A DNA stretch of 11,241 nt from Lysobacteraceae bacterium (lineage in GTDB: Bacteria; Pseudomonadota; Gammaproteobacteria; Xanthomonadales; Xanthomonadaceae), in assembly GCA_003449515.1 (NCBI GenBank), contig DMHI01000054.1:286-11526 (forward strand). Direction: 5' to 3'. Positions 1 to 6,927 of this stretch are shown here, piece after piece. Within the stretch, counting starts at the first letter, position 1; each line of letters opens with the position of its first letter. The notes under the pieces are model-generated. The model did no database searches and was not told the DNA's origin. It saw only the letters and a list, made by a program, of their open reading frames with translations. Position numbers and translations under genes: made by a program.

Positions 1-318
1 GCCGCGCAGGTCGGCGGCATCGGCATCGCGCCGGGGGCGAACATCAACTACGTCACCGGCCACGCGGTGTTCGAGGCCACGCACGGCACCGCGCCGAAGT
101 ACGCCGGCCAGGACAAGGTCAACCCGGGCTCGGTCATCCTCTCCGGCGAGATGATGCTGCGCTACATGGGCTGGACCGAAGCCGCCGACGCCATCATCAA
201 GGCGATGGACGGCGCGATCGGCAGCAAGCGCGTCACCTACGACTTCGCCCGCCTGATGGAGGGCGCGACGGAAGTGAAGTGCAGCGAGTTCGCCGACGAG
301 ATCATCAAGCACCTCTGA
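1..318 (+). CDS. icd: Isocitrate dehydrogenase (NADP+), C-terminal part
   Basis: This is the C-terminal quarter (105 residues) of NADP-dependent isocitrate dehydrogenase, which oxidatively decarboxylates isocitrate to 2-oxoglutarate in the cytoplasmic TCA cycle. The frame is open from base 1, so the gene begins outside the window. The visible part aligns without gaps to the end of E. coli Icd as I remember it: visible residue n corresponds to Icd residue n+311 and both end at the same length (416). The motif ATHGTAPKYAG is at visible residues 26-36. The NADP-specificity residues are present: Lys33 and Tyr34 (E. coli K344, Y345), Tyr80 and Arg84 in VTYDFAR (E. coli Y391, R395), so NADP rather than NAD is expected. 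The GTG at 67 is internal and not a start. The gene converges with the kinase gene; the 89 bp between them hold no hairpin with a T-tract. Confidence 0.96.
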   Translation, partial: AAQVGGIGIAPGANINYVTGHAVFEATHGTAPKYAGQDKVNPGSVILSGEMMLRYMGWTEAADAIIKAMDGAIGSKRVTYDFARLMEGATEVKCSEFADEIIKHL

Positions 319-332
319 TCACGGTCGTCGAC

Positions 333-361
333 GCGAGGCCGTCGAAGAGCGAGGCCGTCGA
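333..361. repeat. 13-bp tandem direct repeat between icd and the kinase gene
   Basis: The 13-mer GCGAGGCCGTCGA occurs at 333-345 and again at 349-361, separated by 3 bp (16-bp period), in the gap between the two convergent stop codons. It may be a chance duplication in low-complexity GC-rich sequence; no function is implied. Confidence 0.5.
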
Positions 362-400
362 GGACCCGTCGGCGAGCGGAAAGGCTTCGGCGCGTGGCCC

Positions 401-419
401 TCCCGCATCAGTCGCGGGA
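401..419. terminator. Weak hairpin at the convergent gene ends
   Basis: TCCCGC at 401-406 pairs with GCGGGA at 414-419 around a 7-nt loop, and the structure spans the stop codon of the kinase gene (408-410). It has only 6 bp and no following T-run on either strand, so at best it is a weak or Rho-assisted transcription end shared by icd and the kinase gene. Confidence 0.2.
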
Positions 420-3146
420 TACCTCGCGTTGAGGTCCGCCCTTGGGCGCGGATGGTGTTTCCGGCCCGACGACGGCACGCAGCCGGGCCCGAACCACGTC
501 GTTGCGCAGCCGCTGCAGCGGCGCCGCGCCGCCGGAGGCCATCAGCTCGACGTCGAACGCGTCGGCGCGCGCCAGCGCCTCGGCGTGTCGGCCGTGCGCC
601 TCGTCGAGCCCGATGCGTCGTCGCGTCCACTCGTGCCGGTCGCGCATGCGGTGCGCATCGGCCGGCACGCGAACGGCGGCCAGGGCGGCCTCCGCCTCGT
701 CGAGGCGCCCCGCGGCGGCCAGCCATTCCACGTGGGCCAGCTCGGTGCGGATGCGATCGCTGGCATCGGCGGGACTCTCGGCCCGGTGGTGCGCGAGCAG
801 AGGGGCCAGGTAGCGCCCGGCCTCGTCGAGTTGGCCCATCCGCGTGAGCAGGCGCGCCACGTTGGCCCGGCTGCGCAGCACCATGACGTCGTTGGCCGGC
901 AGGCGCGCCTCGCGGATTGCCAGCGAGCGCCGCGCCAGCGGTTCGGCGGCGGCGAAATCGCCGCGGTCCTCGAGCAGGGCGGCGAGGTTGTTCAGGCGGA
1001 TCGCCGACGCGAGGCTGTCGGCGCCGCTGCTGTCCGCCTCCAGCGCCACCGACGCGCGGTAGTGCTCCTCGGCCTCGGCGAGGCGCGCGAGGTCGTGCAG
1101 GGCGTTGGCGATCTCGTTGTGCGCGTTGGCGACATGGCCGCTGTCGTCGCCATACACCTCCCGGGCCAGGGCGAGCGAGGCCTGCATCCACGGCACCGCC
1201 TCGGCGGTCCGCCCGGCCTGCATCCGGCTGGCGCCGATGCCGGCCATCGCCGTCTGCCGCGACGGCCCGCCCTGCGCGCCTTGCGCCTCGGCCACCGCCA
1301 TGGCCTCGAAGTACACGGCCTCGGCCTGGTCGAAACGCTCGGCGAGGCGGTGCACGCGGGCGAGGTTGTTGAGCGTCACGGCGAACTCGAGCGGCGCGGC
1401 GTCGATCCGCTCGCGGCGCAGCGCCAGCGCGGCTTCCAGCGCGGCCTGCGCGCGCCCGAGGTCGCGCACGGCGGTGTAGGCGAGGCCCAGATGGTTCTGC
1501 GCATCGGCGATCGCCTCGGGGCGGTGGTCGCCCGCCGCGAGGCGCAGGGCCTCGGCGCGCTCCGCCAGCGCCACCGCCTCCTGTCCGCGGCCGCTGTTGC
1601 CCACCAGCGTGGACAGGTCCTGCAGGGCCCTGACGGCCTGCAGCGGCCGGTCGACGTCGGGCGAGGTGAACAGGTCGATGGCCTGCCGGAGCATCGGCTC
1701 GGCGCGGGTGTCCTGCCCGAGATTTCGGTAGGCGTTGCCGATCGCCAGCAGCAGCTCCGCGCGCACCGCGGGCCGATCCTTCAGCTCTGTGGCGATGCGC
1801 TCCGCCCCCGCGTCGAGCACATCGCGCGCGCTGGCCTTGCCGGCGGCCGCCGTTTCGCGCGGGTTGGCGGCGGCGAAGGCCTCGACGAGGAAGCGCGCCG
1901 TCGCCTCGGCCGTGTCGGCGGCCTCGCGCGCGCGATCGCGCTCGACGGCCAGCTGCACGGTGAAGGCGCCGACGAGCAGGGCGCCGCCCGCGGCCACCGC
2001 CACGCCGCGCCGGTAGCGGCGCAGGAACAGCCGCGCCCGGCGCGGCAGCGTCGCCGGGCGCGCGCGGGTCGGCAGGTGCTCGCCGCGCCGCGCGAGGTCG
2101 GCGCGGAGCGCCCCCACGTCGGCATAGCGCTTGGCCGGGTCGAGCGCCGTCGCCATTGCGACGATGGCGTCGAGGTCCCCGCGCAGCTCGCGCGTCCAGC
2201 CCAGCGCCGCGCGCCGCGCGAAGGTCGACGGCGCACGAGTAGGCACCGCGGCGTCCGACGCCGTGCGGCCCATCGGCGCGTCGGCCAGCATCTCGGCGAG
2301 GATCACGCCGAGCGAGAACACATCGCTGGCCACGCCCGGTGTGCGCCCCTGCAGCTGCTCGGGGCTGGCGTAGCCCGGCGTGCAGAAGCGCGGCGCGTCG
2401 CTGGCTCCGGCGTCGTCGCTGGCGGGGAGCGATGCGGCGCCGGCCCAGCGGGCGATGCCGAAATCCAGCAGCACCGGGCTGCCGTCGGGCCGCACCAGCA
2501 CATTGTGCGGCTTGAGATCGCAGTGCACCACGAGCTGCCGGTGCGCGTAGGCCACGGCGTCGCACAGGCGGTCGAACAGCGCCAGCCGCGCGTCGAGTCC
2601 GGGTGCGGCCTCGGCCAGCCAGCGGTCGAGCGCGACGCCATCGACGTACTCCATGACGAGGAAGGGCTGGCCCATCGGCGTGGTGCCGCCGTCGTAGAGC
2701 CGGGCGATGCCCGGATGCACCAGCCCGGCCAGCAGCGCGCGCTCGGCGTCGAGTTGGCGCGCCGCCTCGGCATCGGCCTGGCGGCGCAGGATCTTCAGCG
2801 CCACCCGCTGCCGGAACAGGCCGTCGTCGCGCTCGGCGACGAACACCGCGCCCATGCCGCCGGCACCCAGCCGCGCGCGCAGCGTCCAGTGCCCGATGCG
2901 GTCGCCTTCGGCCAGCTCCTCGCCATCCAGGCGCGCCACCAGTGTGTGCAGGGGTTGCAGCGCGCTGGCGAAGGCCTCGGTCTGCGCGCCCACCAGCGCC
3001 ATCACCTCCTCGCGCAGGCGGACGTCGTCGGTCAGCTCGGCCAGCCGCGCCTCGCCCGCGTCCGGGGGCAGGTCGCAGACCGCCTCGAACAGCGCGCGCA
3101 CCTGCGCCCAGCGCGCGGTGGTTACGTCAGCGCCCGGTTCAGCCAT
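408..3146 (-). CDS. Membrane-anchored Ser/Thr protein kinase with C-terminal TPR region
   Basis: This 912-residue Hanks-type protein kinase is predicted to phosphorylate Ser/Thr residues of unknown targets. The kinase domain spans about 85-350: glycine loop GAGGMG (94-99), VALK lysine K118, C-helix glutamate about E135, catalytic loop HCDLKPHN (208-215) with D210 and N215, DFG (228-230), and SPE in place of APE (261-263). The catalytic loop has Cys instead of Arg before the catalytic Asp, so it is a non-RD kinase. A single hydrophobic segment (381-401) follows, then a charged, probably helical stretch (402-430), then about eight TPR-like helix pairs (460-860), which would lie across the membrane if the topology is standard. 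The N-terminal 75 residues match the usual leader of this family. The start is the first ATG in frame, with a weak GAAGG just upstream. It overlaps by 25 nt a sigma-factor-like remnant, the pairing usual for this family. Substrate and signal cannot be read from the sequence. Confidence 0.93.
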   Translation of the reverse strand: MAEPGADVTTARWAQVRALFEAVCDLPPDAGEARLAELTDDVRLREEVMALVGAQTEAFASALQPLHTLVARLDGEELAEGDRIGHWTLRARLGAGGMGAVFVAERDDGLFRQRVALKILRRQADAEAARQLDAERALLAGLVHPGIARLYDGGTTPMGQPFLVMEYVDGVALDRWLAEAAPGLDARLALFDRLCDAVAYAHRQLVVHCDLKPHNVLVRPDGSPVLLDFGIARWAGAASLPASDDAGASDAPRFCTPGYASPEQLQGRTPGVASDVFSLGVILAEMLADAPMGRTASDAAVPTRAPSTFARRAALGWTRELRGDLDAIVAMATALDPAKRYADVGALRADLARRGEHLPTRARPATLPRRARLFLRRYRRGVAVAAGGALLVGAFTVQLAVERDRAREAADTAEATARFLVEAFAAANPRETAAAGKASARDVLDAGAERIATELKDRPAVRAELLLAIGNAYRNLGQDTRAEPMLRQAIDLFTSPDVDRPLQAVRALQDLSTLVGNSGRGQEAVALAERAEALRLAAGDHRPEAIADAQNHLGLAYTAVRDLGRAQAALEAALALRRERIDAAPLEFAVTLNNLARVHRLAERFDQAEAVYFEAMAVAEAQGAQGGPSRQTAMAGIGASRMQAGRTAEAVPWMQASLALAREVYGDDSGHVANAHNEIANALHDLARLAEAEEHYRASVALEADSSGADSLASAIRLNNLAALLEDRGDFAAAEPLARRSLAIREARLPANDVMVLRSRANVARLLTRMGQLDEAGRYLAPLLAHHRAESPADASDRIRTELAHVEWLAAAGRLDEAEAALAAVRVPADAHRMRDRHEWTRRRIGLDEAHGRHAEALARADAFDVELMASGGAAPLQRLRNDVVRARLRAVVGPETPSAPKGGPQREVSRD

Positions 3147-3247
3147 GCCTTCGCCAGCCTCAGGTCGCCGTAGACCGCAGGCGCCGGGACGCCGGCGGCC
3201 GGCGACAGCGTCAGGTCAGGGAGTTTCGTCACGTCGGCGGCCGGCAT
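3122..3247 (-). pseudogene. Remnant of an ECF sigma factor (end of region 4)
   Basis: This short reading frame ends 25 nt inside the kinase gene. Its last residues, DLRLAKAWLNRAL preceded by a GV-rich turn and AVY, resemble the recognition helix and tail of region 4 in the ECF sigma factors that commonly sit just upstream of TPR kinases. The frame can be read back to an ATG at 3247 (or 3253) with no ribosome binding site. Farther upstream it loses any sigma-like character and turns into the intergenic and promoter side of the divergent gene at 3367. No region 2 and no complete helix-turn-helix are present, so it cannot be a working sigma factor. I read it as the residual 3' end of a deleted partner gene. 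The alternative is a chance resemblance in a short frame. The family match is from memory, not a search. The rest of the 220-bp gap up to 3366 shows no other gene. Confidence 0.45.
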
Positions 3248-3355
3248 CAGCATGGGCGCGGAGTCGGGGCGTGGGGTGGGCGACCGGCGCACTATGCCAG
3301 CGCCTTGCCGCCTTCGTAACGCGGGGCTGCGCACCCTTGCGTCTCTTAACGCCAC

Positions 3356-3359
3356 GAGG
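3356..3359 (+). promoter_or_regulatory. Ribosome binding site of the exported methyltransferase-like gene
   Basis: GAGG lies 7 nt before the ATG at 3367 and supports that start over in-frame codons farther upstream. It is backed by the signal peptide that begins exactly there. Confidence 0.55.
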
Positions 3360-3366
3360 TTCGCCG

Positions 3367-4242
3367 ATGCGTCGCACCCTGCTCAGTCTCGCCCTGCTCG
3401 CCGCCGCTGCCGCCTTGCCGCTGGCGGCGCATACCTCGGGCGGAAAGCCCGCCGCCGCGCCGGCCGCTGCGGTGCCCGCCGTCGACCCCGCGCTTGCCGC
3501 CGCCATCGCCGCCGACACCCGCACCCCGGCCAATGCGGCGCGCGACCGCTTCCGCCATCCGGCCGAGACGCTCACGTTCTTCGGTATCACCCCGGCGATG
3601 ACCGTCGTCGAGGTCAATCCGGGCAGCGGCGCGTGGTGGACCGAGATCCTCGCCCCGTGGATCAAGCAGGGCGGCGGCACCTACATCGCCGCCATCCCCG
3701 ATCCGGCCGCGGCCACGTCCGAGCGCGCCCGCGAGTACTTCACCGGCGAAAACGCCAAGCTGCGCGAAAGGCTCGCCGGCCAGCCGGCCAAGTTCGATGC
3801 CGTGACCCTGCGTGAAGTGAGCGCCGCCGCGCCGGTGTACGGCGCCCCCGGCTCGGCCGACGCGGTGCTGACCTTCCGCAACCTGCACGGCTGGATCCGC
3901 AACGACATCGCCGACGAGCAGATGGCGGCGTTCTTCGCCGTGCTGACGCCGGGCGGCGTGCTCGGCGTCGAGCAGCACCGCGCGTCCGCCGACGTGCCGC
4001 GCGAGCAGATCAACGGCTACGTGTCGGAGGCGCAGGTGATCGCGCTGGCCGAGGCCGCCGGCTTCATGCTCGAGGCGCGCAGCGAGATCAATGCCAATCC
4101 GAAGGACGACCGCGATCACCCCAATGGCGTCTGGACCCTCCCGCCCACTCTCAACGTGCCGGCAGGCGAAGACAAAGCGGTCTACGAGGCCATCGGCGAG
4201 TCCGACCGGATGACCCTCAGATTCCGCAAGCCGAAGGCCTGA
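3367..4242 (+). CDS. Exported class I methyltransferase-like protein (COG4798-like)
   Basis: This 291-residue protein has a clear N-terminal signal peptide (two Arg, hydrophobic core about residues 5-18, likely cleavage near A20/A21), followed by an Ala/Pro-rich linker (27-48). The mature part resembles the predicted methyltransferases of COG4798. The family-typical start of the fold is HPAETLTFFGI (64-74), followed by a SAM-binding motif I, VVEVNPGSG (80-88). A later conserved block, DAVLTFRNLHGW (165-176), is followed by TPGGVLGVEQHRA (194-206), and the end has GVWTLPPTL and AIGESDRMTL. No substrate is known to me. SAM is not normally available in the periplasm, so it may be a non-catalytic or repurposed fold, or the leader may hold it at the membrane. 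It lies divergent from the kinase gene and 74 bp ahead of ldhA. The start is chosen by the GAGG at 3356-3359 and the signal peptide; the same frame is open upstream but without protein character. Confidence 0.85.
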   Translation: MRRTLLSLALLAAAAALPLAAHTSGGKPAAAPAAAVPAVDPALAAAIAADTRTPANAARDRFRHPAETLTFFGITPAMTVVEVNPGSGAWWTEILAPWIKQGGGTYIAAIPDPAAATSERAREYFTGENAKLRERLAGQPAKFDAVTLREVSAAAPVYGAPGSADAVLTFRNLHGWIRNDIADEQMAAFFAVLTPGGVLGVEQHRASADVPREQINGYVSEAQVIALAEAAGFMLEARSEINANPKDDRDHPNGVWTLPPTLNVPAGEDKAVYEAIGESDRMTLRFRKPKA

Positions 4243-4270
4243 GCGGCGCGAGGTGGTGGGAAGGCCGCGC

Positions 4271-4309
4271 GTCCGGGCGTTATGGTGTTGGCAACGCCAC
4301 CGCCCGGAC
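4271..4309 (+). promoter_or_regulatory. Two-part inverted repeat immediately upstream of ldhA
   Basis: GTCCGGGCG (4271-4279) is perfectly complementary to CGCCCGGAC (4301-4309). Inside it, TGGTGTT (4283-4289) pairs with AACGCCA (4293-4299) around a GGC loop, with one G-T wobble. The whole element folds into one stem of about 16 bp with a small asymmetric interior loop, ending 7 nt before the ldhA ATG. No T-run follows, so it is not a typical intrinsic terminator for the preceding gene. A -10-like TATGGT (4281-4286) lies within it. It could be an operator or a 5'-leader structure controlling ldhA and the permease, or a Rho-type end for the upstream gene. The pairing is read directly from the sequence; the role is inferred. 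Confidence 0.45.
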
Positions 4310-4316
4310 TCGACAC

Positions 4317-5318
4317 ATGCGGATCACCGTCTTCAGCACCCAGGCGCACGACCGCCGCTTCCTGCAGGCCGCGAACCTCTCGCGCGGGCATCGGCTCGAT
4401 TTCGTGGAAGCGCGGCTTGACGCCGGCTCGGCGACGCTTGCCGCGGGATCGGAGGCGGTCTGCGCCTTCGTCAACGACCGCGTGGATGCGGCCACGCTCG
4501 AGGCGCTGAAGGCATCGGGCGTGCGCCTCGTGCTGCTGCGCTGCGCCGGCTTCAACCAGGTCGATCTGGTGGCGGCAGGACGCCTCGGCCTGACCGTGGC
4601 CCGGGTGCCCGAATACTCGCCGCATGCGGTGGCCGAACACACCATCGCCCTGCTGCTGGCCCTGAACCGCAAGATCCACCGCGCCTACGCGCGGGTGAGG
4701 GAGGGCAATTTCGCCCTCGACGGCCTGCTGGGCTTCGACCTGCACGGCAGCACGGTAGGCGTGGTCGGTACCGGCAGGATCGGCGCCTGTTTCGCCCGCG
4801 TCATGCTCGCCTTCGGTTGCCGGGTGCTCGCCCACGACCCGGCGCCCGACCCGGCCCTGCAGGCGGCCGGCGTGGTCTACGCGCCGCTCGACCACCTCTG
4901 GGCGCGCAGCGACGTGCTGAGCTTGCATTGTCCGCTGACCCCGGCCACGCACCACCTCGTCGATGAGGCGGCCTTGCGCGTCATGAAGCCCGGGGTGTTG
5001 ATCGTCAACACCAGCCGCGGCGCCGTGGTCGACACCCGCGCCCTGATCGCCGCCCTGAAGCAGAAGCGGATCGGCGGCCTTGCCCTCGATGTCTACGAGG
5101 AGGAGGCCGACCTGTTCTTCCAGGACCTCTCGGCCGATGTGGTGCAGGACGACGTCTTCGCCCGCCTGCTCACCTTTCCCAACGTCCTCGTGACCGGACA
5201 CCAGGGCTTCTTCACCCATCAGGCGCTGGACGCCATCGCCACCACCACGCTGGACAATGCGGCGGCCTTCGAGCGCGACGGGCGCCCCTTGCACCCGGTG
5301 GCCGTCGGCGGAGCCTGA
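4317..5318 (+). CDS. ldhA: D-lactate dehydrogenase (NAD+), fermentative type
   Basis: This 333-residue member of the D-isomer-specific 2-hydroxyacid dehydrogenase family interconverts pyruvate and D-lactate with NADH/NAD+ in the cytoplasm. The N-terminal part of the substrate domain has LRCAGFNQVDL (74-84) and the hallmark YSPHAVAEHTIALLLALNRK (100-119). The Rossmann motif GTGRIG is at 151-156, with an acidic residue (D174) at the end of the next strand favouring NAD. The catalytic residues are all present: Arg234 (NTSRGAVVDT), Glu263 (DVYEEEADLFF) and His295 (TGHQGFFT). The block LFFQDLSADVVQDDVF is typical of LdhA rather than of phosphoglycerate or glyoxylate reductases. Length is that of the family (E. 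coli LdhA 329). The stop is 3 nt before the permease start, so the two form an operon. A strong hairpin precedes the start; no good Shine-Dalgarno sequence is visible. Confidence 0.95.
   Translation: MRITVFSTQAHDRRFLQAANLSRGHRLDFVEARLDAGSATLAAGSEAVCAFVNDRVDAATLEALKASGVRLVLLRCAGFNQVDLVAAGRLGLTVARVPEYSPHAVAEHTIALLLALNRKIHRAYARVREGNFALDGLLGFDLHGSTVGVVGTGRIGACFARVMLAFGCRVLAHDPAPDPALQAAGVVYAPLDHLWARSDVLSLHCPLTPATHHLVDEAALRVMKPGVLIVNTSRGAVVDTRALIAALKQKRIGGLALDVYEEEADLFFQDLSADVVQDDVFARLLTFPNVLVTGHQGFFTHQALDAIATTTLDNAAAFERDGRPLHPVAVGGA
5309..5313 (+). promoter_or_regulatory. Ribosome binding site selecting the GTG start of the permease
   Basis: CGGAG inside the last codons of ldhA lies 8 nt before the GTG at 5322. 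It supports this non-ATG start and suggests translational coupling between ldhA and the permease gene. Confidence 0.5.
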
Positions 5319-5321
5319 GCC

Positions 5322-6860
5322 GTGGCCGAAGCGGCATGGTGGGCCGCCAGTCCGCTGCTGGTCACCCTCGGGCTGATGTTGCTGGCGGGCTGGTCGGTGG
5401 CCCGCGCCGCCGCCGCGGGCGTGGCCTTGGCCCTCGTGCTGGCCCTCGGCCCGTTCGCCGCTGCCGGCCCCCCCGACACTCTGCTGGCCGGGGTGGGGGC
5501 CGAGGCCGCCTTCCAGACCGCGACGATCCTCTGGGTGCTCTGGCCGGCGCTCGCGCTGTTCCATCACCAGACCGCATCCGGCCGCTTCGAGCACCTGCGG
5601 CTGCGGCTGGCCCGGCTGGCACCGGCTCCGGGCTTGCAGGCGTTCCTGCTCGCCTGGTTTCTGGCGCTCTTCCTCGAGGGGGCAGCGGGCTTTGGCACCC
5701 CGGCCGCCATCGTCGCTCCCCTGCTGGTGGCGCTCGGCCTGCCGCCGCTCGCCGCGGTGTCGATGGCCCTCGTGGGGCATGCGGCCGGCGTCGCCTTTGG
5801 CGCTCTGGGAACGCCGCTGATGGCGCAAGCCAGCGTCACCGGCGTGGCGCCTGCGGTACTCGTCATGCCCACCGCCCTGCTCAACACCGCGAGCGCGACC
5901 GCGCTGATGGCCATGCTCTGGTGGATGGCGCGCCGGGTGCCGGCGGCAACGCCCGGCCATCCGGGCTTCGCCGTGCCGGTCTGGGTGGCCGTGCTGCTGC
6001 TGCTGGCCTTCCTGGCCCCGAAACTCGTCCTCGCCGCCTCCGGCGGCCCCGAACTGCCGACGCTCGGCGGCGCGCTGCTCGGGCTCGCGATCGTTGCTGC
6101 GGCCCTGGTCGCCACGGGCGCGCGGCGCGGGTCGGGCATCCGCCACAACCGCGAGGCAGCGGAGGGCCAGGTGCTGCGCGACGCCGCGCCCTACCTGCTG
6201 CTGGTCGCGCTGGTGTTGGCGACGCGCAGCCTGCCCGGTGTCCCGGAGGCCTTGGCGGCGGCGCAATGGGAGTGGCGGATCGGCGAGGCTTTCGCCGGTC
6301 AGGTGAACCCGCTGGTGCATCCCGGCAGCCTGCTGCTGCTCGCGCTGGTGCTCGGCTGCCGGCTGCAACGGCAGCCCCTGGCCTCGCTGGGGCCGGCACT
6401 GCACGCAGCGGCGAAGCGGCTGGTGCCGGTCGCGTTGGCGCTTTTCGCGATGCTGGTCCTGTCGCGGCTGATGCTCCATGCCGGCCTCATCGACGCGCTG
6501 CAATCGGGCCTTGTCGCTGCCGTGGGCAACGGCTGGCCGTGGATGGCGCCGGCGCTGGGTGCCCTCGGCAGTTTCGTCACCGGCTCGGCCACCGCCTCGA
6601 ACCTGCTGTTCGCGCCGCTGCAGGCCGAAACCGCAGCGCAGCTCGGCCTGCCGCCGGCCTGGGTACTGGCGGCGCAGGGCGTCGGGGCGGCGGTGGGCAA
6701 CATCGTCTGCCCGCACAACCTGGTGGCCGCCGCTGCCACGGTGGGCCTCGCCGGCCGCGAGGGCGAACTGCTCCGGCGCACCCTGCCGGCCTGCGCCGCC
6801 GCACTGCTGGCCTGCGCCCTGCTGCTTGCGGCGGTGCTCGCCTACCGCCCCGTCGCGTGA
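5322..6860 (+). CDS. lldP: Lactate permease, LctP family
   Basis: This 512-residue polytopic inner-membrane transporter of the L-lactate permease family (LctP/LldP/GlcA) is predicted to move L- or D-lactate, or glycolate, with protons. The family signatures are intact: FLEGAAGFGTP (117-127) followed by a Gly-rich segment through GALGTP, GSFVTGSATASNLLF (416-430), and AVGNIVCPHNLVAA (457-470). About 12-14 hydrophobic segments can be picked out across the length. The loop after about residue 265 (RRGSGIRHNREAAEGQ) is charged and probably cytoplasmic. Length is slightly below the usual 530-550. It starts with GTG, 3 nt after the ldhA stop, supported by CGGAG at 5309-5313. Sitting behind a D-lactate dehydrogenase, it most likely serves uptake or release of D-lactate, though the family cannot be split by substrate from sequence. 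lldP and glcA are closely related, so the symbol is provisional. Confidence 0.92.
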   Translation: MAEAAWWAASPLLVTLGLMLLAGWSVARAAAAGVALALVLALGPFAAAGPPDTLLAGVGAEAAFQTATILWVLWPALALFHHQTASGRFEHLRLRLARLAPAPGLQAFLLAWFLALFLEGAAGFGTPAAIVAPLLVALGLPPLAAVSMALVGHAAGVAFGALGTPLMAQASVTGVAPAVLVMPTALLNTASATALMAMLWWMARRVPAATPGHPGFAVPVWVAVLLLLAFLAPKLVLAASGGPELPTLGGALLGLAIVAAALVATGARRGSGIRHNREAAEGQVLRDAAPYLLLVALVLATRSLPGVPEALAAAQWEWRIGEAFAGQVNPLVHPGSLLLLALVLGCRLQRQPLASLGPALHAAAKRLVPVALALFAMLVLSRLMLHAGLIDALQSGLVAAVGNGWPWMAPALGALGSFVTGSATASNLLFAPLQAETAAQLGLPPAWVLAAQGVGAAVGNIVCPHNLVAAAATVGLAGREGELLRRTLPACAAALLACALLLAAVLAYRPVA

Positions 6861-6914
6861 GTCGACAGCGCGTGCCGCCGCCACGCCGCCGATTCGGGCA
6901 CCGGTCGTCGGCCG

Positions 6915-6920
6915 ATACAC
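6915..6920 (+). promoter_or_regulatory. -10-like element directly before rluE
   Basis: TACACT matches TATAAT at 4 of 6 positions and ends 7 nt before the rluE ATG, so a transcript from it would start at or next to the start codon. No convincing -35 box is present (ATTCGG at 17-nt spacing). No good Shine-Dalgarno sequence precedes the ATG, which agrees with a leaderless message but does not prove it. Confidence 0.3.
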
Positions 6921-6927
6921 TGGCGGC

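Noticed and set aside
279..3173. A 964-codon open frame on the + strand opposite the kinase gene
   Set aside because: It is antisense to a fully recognisable kinase. Its translation is Arg/Gly/His/Val-rich without motifs, as expected from the complement of GC-rich codons.
2707..3366. Upstream extension of the exported methyltransferase-like frame by 220 codons
   Set aside because: It is antisense to the kinase N-terminal region, and a signal peptide with a ribosome binding site begins exactly at 3367.
6478..6927. Upstream extension of the rluE frame by 150 codons
   Set aside because: It overlaps the end of the permease gene and lacks any similarity; RluE similarity starts at the Met at 6928.
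6861..6927. Intrinsic terminator after the permease gene
   Set aside because: Only a weak 6-bp pairing with one wobble (GCCGAT with GTCGGC) can be drawn and there is no T-run.
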